Positions 1 through 6,426 of a stretch of DNA of 9,988 nt are shown here, piece after piece (position 1 is the stretch's first letter; every line of letters begins with the position of its first letter). Origin of the DNA: UBA1046 sp050945515 (GTDB taxonomy: Bacteria; Bacillota; Clostridia; Saccharofermentanales; DTU023); NCBI GenBank assembly GCA_050945515.1, contig JBMNTB010000040.1, forward strand, positions 1-9,988, given 5' to 3'. The notes under the pieces were generated by a model. It had not been told where the DNA came from. It worked only from the letters and a program-made list of their open reading frames with translations, and made no database searches. A program made the position numbers and the translations under genes.

Positions 1-31
1 GAAGCAATGCCTGTAACACAAATGTAAAATT

Positions 32-57
32 AAAAAAAAGAGGCGAGAAACCTCTCT
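32..57 (-). terminator. Intrinsic terminator facing left, no matching gene
   Basis: Read on the minus strand, the stem AGAGG (55-51) pairs with CCTCT (43-39) around a 7-nt loop. It can extend by a G-U and an A-U pair, and is followed at once by a run of seven Ts (38-32). In the plus direction the T-run lies about 10 nt past the stem, so the minus orientation is the better terminator. No minus-strand gene lies to its right within the window. It may end an antisense or small transcript, or act as a barrier for the neighbouring gene to the left. Confidence 0.5.
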
Positions 58-154
58 AATTCAACGTTTTTACATTAAGTAATTATTTCATCCTAAATCT
101 TTGTGGTGCTACAAACCAAAGACGGGTGTCGTATAGGGACCATATTAGTTATAA
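58..154. other. Intergenic stretch with a short inverted repeat
   Basis: No coding signal is visible here. The only structure I see is around 98-120, where CTTTG and CAAAG flank an imperfect inner pairing of TTGT with ACAA. This could be an RNA hairpin on either strand or a protein-binding site. I do not recognise a riboswitch or T-box signature. Confidence 0.3.
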
Positions 155-192
155 TTGTCTATTTACAATCTGACATGTGATATACTTGCTAT
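155..192 (+). promoter_or_regulatory. Extended -10 promoter of the DUF1292 gene
   Basis: TGATATACT at 178-186 fits the extended -10 pattern TGnTATAAT. No good -35 lies at 17 bp: TTGTCT at 155-160 is 20 bp away. The start of transcription would fall near 193, giving a short leader that contains the ribosome binding site GGAGG at 214-218. Confidence 0.5.
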
Positions 193-224
193 GTTAAATA
201 AAACAGACTTTTTGGAGGTTAACT

Positions 225-623
225 ATGCTCTCTACTAAAAATATTTATTATGCAGCCGCTGACGAAGATGGTTTTGAGCCGGGACTTGGCGATGAGCTAT
301 TTTCTGATGATGGTGCGATTGTTGTGATGGAAGATACTGAAACCGGCGAAGAATATTACTTCGAGATGGTTGACCAGTTTGAGTTTGAAGATAAAGTCTA
401 TTGTGTTTTGGTGACTACGACCGACGATGATGAGGAGGATGACTACGGTGAGTGGGTCATTACCCAGATCGTCGAGGATCCCGATACCGGCGAGGTCTCT
501 CTAATGAGCCTTGATGATGATGAAAATGATCGGGTCTATGAGGAATATGATCGACTTCTGGATGAATATGCTGAAACGGAAGAAGACTACGAAGAAGACG
601 AGAGCTACGAAACAGACGACTAG
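225..623 (+). CDS. DUF1292 family acidic protein
   Basis: A 132-residue, strongly acidic cytosolic protein of the DUF1292 (YrzB-like) family, which is widespread in Firmicutes and has no established biochemical role. The domain spans about residues 30-113: a first strand region, then EEYYFEMVDQFEFEDKVYCV (the family's typical 'EY.F.V.d.FE..g..Y.VL' pattern), an acidic loop, and a valine-rich strand ending before LMSLDDDEND. The tail (residues 104-132) is almost all Asp, Glu and Tyr. The ATG at 225 has GGAGG six bases upstream (214-218) and follows an extended -10 promoter. The TAG at 621-623 is followed immediately by a second DUF1292 domain in the +1 frame, so the gene may be the first half of a longer tandem-domain protein. 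The family call is firm; the function is unknown. Confidence 0.85.
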   Translation: MLSTKNIYYAAADEDGFEPGLGDELFSDDGAIVVMEDTETGEEYYFEMVDQFEFEDKVYCVLVTTTDDDEEDDYGEWVITQIVEDPDTGEVSLMSLDDDENDRVYEEYDRLLDEYAETEEDYEEDESYETDD

Positions 624-945
624 GACTAAAAGCGAGCGCTCTGCGGCAGCCGATGCGACAGCTGTTGAATCAGCCCATGATGAAGTGCTGGCAGTTTTAG
701 TCGATGATAACCGTGGCCGGGAATACTATGTGTCGATGATTGATTCGTTTCAGATCAGAGGTCGCTCTTATACCGTCATGTATAATTTTGAGCCGGATGT
801 TGGCACGCATCCGGAGCCTGAATTAGTCATCATGCGCAATTATCAAGATAAAAACGGCGATCCGGTCTATGTTTCCATCCGCAGTCGCAAGGAATTGGAT
901 GAAGCTTTTGACGAGTTTTTCAGCCGTTATGAGCAATCGCTGTAA
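568..945 (+). CDS. Second DUF1292 domain, start unclear (frameshifted?)
   Basis: Residues encoded from about 685 to 945 match another DUF1292 domain: VLAVLVDDNRGREYYVSMID, then FQIRGRSYTVMYNF, a strand containing PELVIMRN, and a terminal helix ending EFFSRYEQSL. The frame is open upstream into the first gene, but its in-frame ATGs (511, 547, 562, 568) lie inside that gene's coding region and none has a well-spaced ribosome binding site. GAGGA at 540-544 is only 2 nt from the ATG at 547. Between 570 and 735 no in-frame ATG exists; a GTG at 685 has no Shine-Dalgarno sequence. The part before 625 reads as an implausible Met/Lys/Thr-rich peptide and is probably the other frame's shadow. The simplest reading is that the two domains were or are one protein and a +1 shift near 615-623 separates them, by mutation, sequencing error or programmed frameshifting. 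The start given here is only a placeholder. Confidence 0.55.
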   Translation: MLKRKKTTKKTRATKQTTRTKSERSAAADATAVESAHDEVLAVLVDDNRGREYYVSMIDSFQIRGRSYTVMYNFEPDVGTHPEPELVIMRNYQDKNGDPVYVSIRSRKELDEAFDEFFSRYEQSL

Positions 946-999
946 GGGCGTGACTGTAGCTGCAAGGCTGTAATTACCGGTTCGACTGCCGTTAAAATA

Positions 1000-1019
1000 A
1001 GTCAGATGTTTTACTGACT
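1000..1019 (+). repeat. Small hairpin between DUF1292 and CPBP genes
   Basis: AGTCAG (1000-1005) and CTGACT (1014-1019) form a perfect 6-bp stem with an 8-nt loop. No T-run follows, so it is not a convincing intrinsic terminator. It may be an mRNA structure or operator in the 111-bp spacer, which otherwise shows no clear promoter (TAAAAT at 993-998 lacks a good -35). Confidence 0.3.
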
Positions 1020-1056
1020 GGAATTATTACTGTTTCTTAGTGGCTGAGGTGATTCT

Positions 1057-1983
1057 TTGTCTTTGATCGATCTGAATAAAACACCGCTTGAGGACGGGGA
1101 TACCGTCCTCAAATCAAAATATCACCGTGCCGATGTCTTAACTGTAGCGGCACCATTGCTCTTTATGCTGCTACATGCCTTATTTCTAAATCTGGCAGCA
1201 ATAGGGATCGTGGTAATATATACTTTCGTCCAAGGCATTCCCTTTTCTCTTCTTTCCAGTCAGGAGGCCATCGAGCGTCTTTTTCTGGATGCCCAGGCGC
1301 AGAACTGGGCTTCAGTACTGTTAGGGCTGGTTATGGTGCCGGTCTATAGTCTCTATTTGAAATATCGGGGGCGCAAGTATCCTGAGGTAGTTTTGCTGGA
1401 ACGGGTGCCCCGGAGATATTGGCTGACCGCTTTCTCCGCTATTATGGGCTCCCTCGGCCTGACCATGATCTGGATCGGCATTTTGATCCATCTGGCACAG
1501 TCGAATGCCTGGCTGCAGACACAATACGATACCTATATCACGGCAATTCAAACTCTGATCCAACCGGAGGGATATCTCTGGCTGGAGATTCTGGCTGTGG
1601 TTATCATGATTCCCATTGCCGAAGAATTGCTGTTCAGAGGTATTTTACAAGGCGAAATTCGCCGGGTTGCCCCTGCCTGGTTAGCGGTTTTGCTTTCTGC
1701 CGTTGCTTTTGCTCTCTTTCATCTCATGCCTTTTCAGATCGCTTTCGTGATCTTGCCCGGGCTGGTTCTAGCCTTGGTCTATGAGCTAACCCGCAATCTG
1801 CTGATCCCTATCTTTATGCATATGGTATATAACTTTTTAGGCAGCGGCATCTTTGCCAGATTATTCGGCTTGCCGGAGGATAATCTGACCTTGTTCTGGA
1901 TTGAGATAGTCTTCATCTTCATTGGCCTCTTTATGTTGATCCGGCTGATTGGGGAGTATCGCTATCGACGGAAACAGGTGTAA
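1057..1983 (+). CDS. CPBP family intramembrane metalloprotease
   Basis: A 308-residue multi-pass membrane protein of the CPBP (CAAX protease and bacteriocin-processing, ABI/Rce1) family. The three signatures are present: EELLFRG with E189, E190 and R194; FALFH with F218 and H222; and HMVYN with H255 and N259. These residues form the intramembrane active site in Rce1-type proteases. Hydrophobic segments lie at about residues 28-60, 84-102, 122-146, 173-188, 206-250 and 278-298. The start is TTG at 1057, chosen because GAGGTGAT (1046-1053) sits at the right distance and no ATG offers a better site. The gene ends 2 nt before the large membrane-anchored protein, so the two are surely co-translated. 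Bacterial members process or regulate surface peptides, anti-sigma factors or bacteriocins; the substrate here is unknown, and the downstream protein is one candidate partner by position only. Confidence 0.88.
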   Translation: MSLIDLNKTPLEDGDTVLKSKYHRADVLTVAAPLLFMLLHALFLNLAAIGIVVIYTFVQGIPFSLLSSQEAIERLFLDAQAQNWASVLLGLVMVPVYSLYLKYRGRKYPEVVLLERVPRRYWLTAFSAIMGSLGLTMIWIGILIHLAQSNAWLQTQYDTYITAIQTLIQPEGYLWLEILAVVIMIPIAEELLFRGILQGEIRRVAPAWLAVLLSAVAFALFHLMPFQIAFVILPGLVLALVYELTRNLLIPIFMHMVYNFLGSGIFARLFGLPEDNLTLFWIEIVFIFIGLFMLIRLIGEYRYRRKQV

Positions 1984-1985
1984 GC

Positions 1986-4900
1986 ATGTTTGCGGAGATT
2001 GATTACAGATGGCGTAAAAGAATTTTGATTACCACTGTAATCAGCCTGCTGCTGATTATTTTGACTGCTTTCCTGATCATCCGCAGTGTTTTGTTATTCT
2101 ATACCGAAGACAAAGCCAGAGTGTTTGAACTGAGCCGCAATTTTGCGGGCGATCCGGTCGCTGCTTTCGGCATCAATATTGAGACTGTAAGTTCCGGCAA
2201 TATTATCCGTTATGGCGGCTTTGAACCTGAAGTGCTGCAAAATCAGTTCACAGTTACGGCTGGTACGGAAAATAGCTTTGTCATTCCCTCGGTCGCGATC
2301 GGCGATACCGTTCGCAGCAGCAAAGACTATTATGAAGGGGCCGATATCAGAATCTATAGTCAGTCTCAGGATAGATTTGAGCTGCGTCATGAGGCTAGAA
2401 TTACAAATTTTTCCGCCGGTCAGCTCTTGAATTTCAGGCAGATTCTTGTGCCGGCGGAGATGCCGACCGATGTAGTGCTTCATGATGCTGCTGCTTATGA
2501 AGGTACCATCATGCTGGTCGGCGATCAGGGCATAATTCTGGAGATCACCCGTGATGGCGAAACCAGACTAAATCATCTCGGCACAACCCCCCGACTGACG
2601 GCAGTTGCCGGTAGTGCTGCCGGCTGGATCACTGTTGCTGATGACGGTAGCTACTATCTCTCCTCTGATGGCCGTAACTGGCAGCGAGAGCGGATTGCTG
2701 ATGTCTCTTTTAATGATATTATCTCACTTACTGCTGACGGCAAGGCGGATTATCTGGCCTGTGCCGACGATGGTAAATTATATCGTATCGGCTACAGCGG
2801 CTTTGAGGAAATCAATCTGGATCTGCATAATGACCTCAATGCTATTGCGATTTATGGCGAGCGGATCGTGCTGGCGGCCAGCAACGGTCTCATATTGTCC
2901 GGTGATCTTAACCTTCAGTTTCGGCCGGTTGAAAACTTAAATTCGTCACATAACTGGCTGTCGATAGCTGCCGGTACAGAGGGCTTTGTCAGCTGTGGTA
3001 CTCAGGGAGGGATGGCTTATTCGGCGGACGGTTTGAATTTTGAATTGATCAAGCCTGATGTCCTGGCAGAGGTCTATGGAGTGAACCCGATTGCAGATCA
3101 GTCAGAACATGAAAGCATTATCTGGCCGGCTCTGGTCAATTGCACCTGGCTGACCGACCAATCTGTTCTGTTCCAGACGGCGTCCGGTCAATCCTGGCTG
3201 TCAGAAGCGCCGGGGGAGTCCTTGCTTGTCAGTCCCTATTTTAAGGGCGGTGGCAGCGTCAATTTTATTAATACTCTCCCCGGGGGGCGCATTCTTTCCG
3301 TCTATGAGAACTGCTCACTGGAGATGGCCAATTTGTCTGATATTGTGACTTTTACACCTGCTCTGGACAAGGGTGAGGTGCAGTCCGGGGATATGATTCT
3401 GCTGGAGAAAGTATCCCTGCCGCCGGCCTTTGGTCAAGCCGGTACCGACTCTGAAGCTGTACCTGAACCGGAGTCACAAGAAGTTATATCTAAAGACGGA
3501 TCCGTGCCCGGCATCTGGTATGTGTCGGGCGGTTCTGAACTTACGATGCAACAAGTTACAGCTGACAGTCCCTGGGAGCTGGGGCGAGGCTGTGTCCGCT
3601 TGTCCAATGTCGCAGCGGACGGGACGGAGGAAATGGCCAACGAGCTCTTGATTGGATCATCAGGGCAGGTGGTCAATTCAATCTATAACCGCATGCCGGT
3701 CTGGCTGGATTCCCGACTCGCCCAAAAACTGGACCTCAAGCAGAGTGGCGGTCTGACTGAGTCATTCTATCGTTTGGAAGTCTATCTGCGCCAGGAAGGT
3801 CTTAATAACAATAGTGTTGTGGCCTGGCTGTCAGGTCTGCAAGTTGATACCAGTCATACGGTTCATAAGCTGGGTAACGACTGGGAAAGACATCAGTTTA
3901 TCTTTGTATTGGGCCAGCACAGTACTGACAGTGAAGTCTGGCTTAATATCGGCTTCGCCGGGAAGGGCACACTCTGGCTGGATCAGATTTGGTTCGGCAG
4001 TGCCGGCGATGAACCGGTATCGTTGCCAACTACATTGATAGAACAACTGGGAGAGATCGGGCCGGAGGTCATGCGTTTTGGCTTTGTGCCAATCGGCGCT
4101 CCGGGGCAAGGCAACCATAGTTGGCTCCTGCCCGAGGGCACCGGATTGCGCATAAGCGCCTTCGCTGAAGCAACTGTGGTTGCAGACAATGTCACGGACC
4201 ACTATCAGCCGGCACAGGTACGGGAAGTACATAATCTGAGTGCAGCGCTCAAACTGTCCCAGCAAGTCGGCGCCGATCCTTGGCTGGTGGTTGATGCCAT
4301 GGCTACAGATGCTGAAATCTTGCATCTGATTGAATTTCTGGCCGGCTCGCAAAGTAGTGATTTCGGCCGCTTGCGCTCACAGCAGGGGGCGGTGGGGCGC
4401 TGGAGCGATCAGTTCAATCTGTTATATCTGGAGATCTGCGATCCGACCGATGTGTTCACAAATGATACTTCGCGCACGACCTATGTCAATCATGTAATTG
4501 ATACGCTGCTGTCGGCATCAGATTATGGTCATCTGGAGAATAAGCTGATCATCATCGATGGCATGAATTATGATGGGCAGATACTGGCTTCCAAAGCTGA
4601 TTACCATGCCGGAACTCTGACAGGTACAGATGTCATTGATAATGTCGGTCAACTCACCATAACTTGGTCGGAATTTTTGCGCGGCGTACCTACCAGGCGC
4701 GTATTGGCCGGCACTAATGCGCCGGAGATGATTAAAAGCTTCAGTTGGAGCAGTTATGGTGAATCACTGCGGCTGGCTGATTATGCCGCGCTGGTCTTTG
4801 GCGAAGCGGGTGGAAGCATCAATCTGGTCTTAATTGACGGCGAACAGATGGATTCTGAAGTGGCTGCCAGGATTTACACGGTATTGCTGCACGCCGGCAG

Positions 4901-5333
4901 AGAAATCAGTAATAAATGGGCTCTGTCGCCGCCGGTAGAGCTTTTAACCGCAGACCGGATGACAACTGATAAGAGCACAGCAAATACGGAAGCGCCTGAT
5001 ACTGCCGCTACAACGTCAGATGCCGGTTCTGAAGCCGAGGCTGTCCCGGAGGGGCCGGAGTCCGAAAATGGGATTGACCCGGATGCGGAAGAACTGCTAT
5101 TATTCTCATTTGTGTCCGGTGAGCAAAGGACGGTGATCATGCTCAATCTCGGCAGCCAAAATATCTCGCTTAGGCTTGGTGGCAATGCACCGATCTCACA
5201 GGGCGAACTTTATAGCTATGATGCCAGGGCGACATTGCTGGCGCAGGATCAGATCAACTCATCAAGTCATATCTACCGGGTCCTGCCCGGCGGTATGCTG
5301 GTTCTGACCGAAACAGTATCCGCTGCTGATTGA
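1986..5333 (+). CDS. Membrane-anchored propeller + GH51-like surface protein
   Basis: A 1115-residue protein I cannot assign to a named family. A basic N-terminus (RWRKR) precedes one membrane segment (about 13-32), so the bulk should lie outside the cell. Residues ~165-440 look like a beta-propeller, with BNR/YCF48-like turns LSSDGRNW (225-232) and YSADGLNF (345-352). After an acidic linker (~480-500), residues ~510-670 resemble a carbohydrate-binding beta-sandwich ending GTLWLDQIWFG (661-671). Then VMRFG (695-699), NHSW (710-713) and GADPWLVVDA (762-771) follow the order seen in GH51 arabinofuranosidases: 'GTvwfD', 'lRfPGG', 'GaepllvvN'. Where GH51 has the acid/base motif GNE, this protein has LEICDP (815-820), so catalysis is doubtful. 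A second linker rich in Ala, Thr and Glu (~990-1035) leads to a C-terminal beta-domain. The ATG follows the CPBP gene by 2 nt with AGGTG in its end. Binding or sensing of cell-surface glycan is my inference. Confidence 0.65.
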   Translation: MFAEIDYRWRKRILITTVISLLLIILTAFLIIRSVLLFYTEDKARVFELSRNFAGDPVAAFGINIETVSSGNIIRYGGFEPEVLQNQFTVTAGTENSFVIPSVAIGDTVRSSKDYYEGADIRIYSQSQDRFELRHEARITNFSAGQLLNFRQILVPAEMPTDVVLHDAAAYEGTIMLVGDQGIILEITRDGETRLNHLGTTPRLTAVAGSAAGWITVADDGSYYLSSDGRNWQRERIADVSFNDIISLTADGKADYLACADDGKLYRIGYSGFEEINLDLHNDLNAIAIYGERIVLAASNGLILSGDLNLQFRPVENLNSSHNWLSIAAGTEGFVSCGTQGGMAYSADGLNFELIKPDVLAEVYGVNPIADQSEHESIIWPALVNCTWLTDQSVLFQTASGQSWLSEAPGESLLVSPYFKGGGSVNFINTLPGGRILSVYENCSLEMANLSDIVTFTPALDKGEVQSGDMILLEKVSLPPAFGQAGTDSEAVPEPESQEVISKDGSVPGIWYVSGGSELTMQQVTADSPWELGRGCVRLSNVAADGTEEMANELLIGSSGQVVNSIYNRMPVWLDSRLAQKLDLKQSGGLTESFYRLEVYLRQEGLNNNSVVAWLSGLQVDTSHTVHKLGNDWERHQFIFVLGQHSTDSEVWLNIGFAGKGTLWLDQIWFGSAGDEPVSLPTTLIEQLGEIGPEVMRFGFVPIGAPGQGNHSWLLPEGTGLRISAFAEATVVADNVTDHYQPAQVREVHNLSAALKLSQQVGADPWLVVDAMATDAEILHLIEFLAGSQSSDFGRLRSQQGAVGRWSDQFNLLYLEICDPTDVFTNDTSRTTYVNHVIDTLLSASDYGHLENKLIIIDGMNYDGQILASKADYHAGTLTGTDVIDNVGQLTITWSEFLRGVPTRRVLAGTNAPEMIKSFSWSSYGESLRLADYAALVFGEAGGSINLVLIDGEQMDSEVAARIYTVLLHAGREISNKWALSPPVELLTADRMTTDKSTANTEAPDTAATTSDAGSEAEAVPEGPESENGIDPDAEELLLFSFVSGEQRTVIMLNLGSQNISLRLGGNAPISQGELYSYDARATLLAQDQINSSSHIYRVLPGGMLVLTETVSAAD

Positions 5334-5347
5334 GTTCCGGACGATAG

Positions 5348-5353
5348 TATAAT
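5348..5353 (+). promoter_or_regulatory. Candidate -10 box of uppP
   Basis: A perfect TATAAT lies 15 bp past the preceding stop codon. The matching -35 is poor (TGCTGA or CTGATT at 16-18 bp spacing), so activation or a weak promoter is possible. Transcription would start near 5360, exactly at the left arm of the leader hairpin. Confidence 0.4.
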
Positions 5354-5359
5354 AACTGT

Positions 5360-5402
5360 AAAACCATAGGCCTTTAGACGAAGGCGCTATAAAATAGGTT
5401 TT
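5360..5402 (+). promoter_or_regulatory. Hairpin leader upstream of uppP
   Basis: Three nested pairings form one long stem: AAAACC (5360-5365) with GGTTTT (5397-5402), ATAG (5366-5369) with CTAT (5387-5390), and GCCTT (5370-5374) with AAGGC (5381-5385). The loop is TAGACG, with bulges at 5386 and 5391-5396. It ends 7 nt before the ribosome binding site GGAGGAG (5410-5416). It could stabilise the mRNA 5' end, regulate uppP, or act as a weak terminator of the upstream gene, although the final T-run is only four bases. Confidence 0.4.
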
Positions 5403-5422
5403 GCCACCCGGAGGAGAATTAA

Positions 5423-6367
5423 ATGGGGAGCTGGTGGGATGTATTTCGTTCAATAATTTACGGTCTGGTTGAGGGGATCACGGAGTGGTTGCCGATCAGC
5501 TCTACCGGCCATCTGATCCTGCTGGAAGAATGGTTGCCCCTGGATCAGAGCGCTGAATTTTTCAGCATGTATCTGGTCGTGATCCAACTGGGAGCCATCA
5601 TGGCCGTGATTGTGACATATTGGCACCGTCTGTGGCCTTTTGCCTGGCAGACAACTGCGACCGGTTCGGACCGATTGGGTGTGGGTAGAAACGGAGCTTT
5701 GCCACAGCCGAATTTATCACAAGGTACTGCAGGCAGTCTCGGCCCAAACGGCGTGGTATCCCAACGGAGAAGGATCATCATCGATCCGGATATCTTCACC
5801 ATGTGGCTGAAAATCTTAGTGGCTTGTGTTCCGGCAGCGATTATCGGGCTAATTTTTGACGATGCGATTGACCGCCTCTTTTATAATCCCTGGGTAGTTG
5901 CCGGGGCCTTAATCATTGTGGGAGTGATTTTCATCCTTGTCGAAAAAGTTCTGGCCGGCACCGAGTCGAAGATTATACGGATGAAAGAGCTAAGTTGGAG
6001 TGCGGCTTTTATGATCGGTCTCTTTCAGCTGGTAGCGGCAGTTTTCCCAGGTGTTTCACGCTCCGGAGCTACAATCATCGGCGGTCTGATTCTAGGTTTG
6101 AGTCGTGTCCTGGCAGCTGAGTTTACTTTTTATCTTGCTGTGCCGGTGATGTTCGGGGCCAGCCTGCTCAAACTGGTGACCTATCAAGGCGGCTGGAGCC
6201 TACAGAGTCTAATGGTTTTACTCACAGGTATGGCGGTCGCATTCCTAGTCTCCCTCAAAGTAATCGATTTCCTGATCAGCTTTATCCGCAAACATGATTT
6301 TACAGTCTTCGGTTATTATCGGATCGCACTCGGCATGGTCGTGCTGCTGTATTTTGCCTTCGTCTAA
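5423..6367 (+). CDS. uppP: Undecaprenyl-diphosphatase UppP (BacA family)
   Basis: Integral membrane enzyme that hydrolyses undecaprenyl diphosphate to undecaprenyl phosphate, recycling the lipid carrier for peptidoglycan and other wall polymers. Overexpression of the family gives bacitracin resistance. The first signature is EGITEW (17-22) followed by PISSTGH (24-30). E17, E21, S27 and H30 sit at the same numbers as the E. coli catalytic residues. The second signature is PGVSRSGAT, with R213 corresponding to E. coli R174. At 314 residues it is longer than the usual 265-285: a hydrophilic, Gly/Asn/Gln-rich stretch of about residues 72-118 enlarges the loop after the second membrane segment, which accounts for the 39-residue offset of the Arg. 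The ATG has GGAGGAG six bases upstream. It stands apart from its neighbours, with its own candidate promoter and leader. Confidence 0.95.
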   Translation: MGSWWDVFRSIIYGLVEGITEWLPISSTGHLILLEEWLPLDQSAEFFSMYLVVIQLGAIMAVIVTYWHRLWPFAWQTTATGSDRLGVGRNGALPQPNLSQGTAGSLGPNGVVSQRRRIIIDPDIFTMWLKILVACVPAAIIGLIFDDAIDRLFYNPWVVAGALIIVGVIFILVEKVLAGTESKIIRMKELSWSAAFMIGLFQLVAAVFPGVSRSGATIIGGLILGLSRVLAAEFTFYLAVPVMFGASLLKLVTYQGGWSLQSLMVLLTGMAVAFLVSLKVIDFLISFIRKHDFTVFGYYRIALGMVVLLYFAFV

Positions 6368-6426
6368 TATGTTGAATAAGATCGAGTACAACGTAGTTAA
6401 TAAAAATTAAGCAATGGAGTGTGAAT
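6368..6426 (+). other. Short AT-rich spacer with ribosome binding site
   Basis: No terminator is visible between uppP and the peptidase gene, so readthrough is likely. TTGAAT (6372-6377) with TTAATA (6397-6402) would be a poor promoter (19-bp spacing). GGAG (6416-6419) lies seven bases before the ATG at 6427 but only one base before the in-frame GTG at 6421, which decides for the ATG. Confidence 0.4.

Noticed and set aside
90..160. Resemblance to a CRISPR repeat or tracrRNA anti-repeat (GTGCTACAA near 106, GTATAGGGACC near 130)
   Set aside because: No repeat array, no Cas gene and no downstream tracrRNA-like hairpins with terminator in the same orientation; short similarities only.
511..624. 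Met/Lys/Thr-rich N-terminus of the second DUF1292 frame
   Set aside because: It is the +1 frame of the acidic GAT/GAA-rich coding region of the first gene; composition is an artefact and no ribosome binding site supports these ATGs.
1000..1019. AGTCAG/CTGACT hairpin as a terminator
   Set aside because: Short stem and no T-run after it; kept only as a small inverted repeat.
3831..4352. 173-residue antisense open frame inside the large surface protein
   Set aside because: Shadow of a strong plus-strand gene; no ribosome binding site, no recognisable domain, composition unlike a protein.
6421..6426. GTG at 6421 as start of the M29 peptidase
   Set aside because: GGAG would be only one base away; the ATG at 6427 has proper spacing and the family N-terminus begins there.
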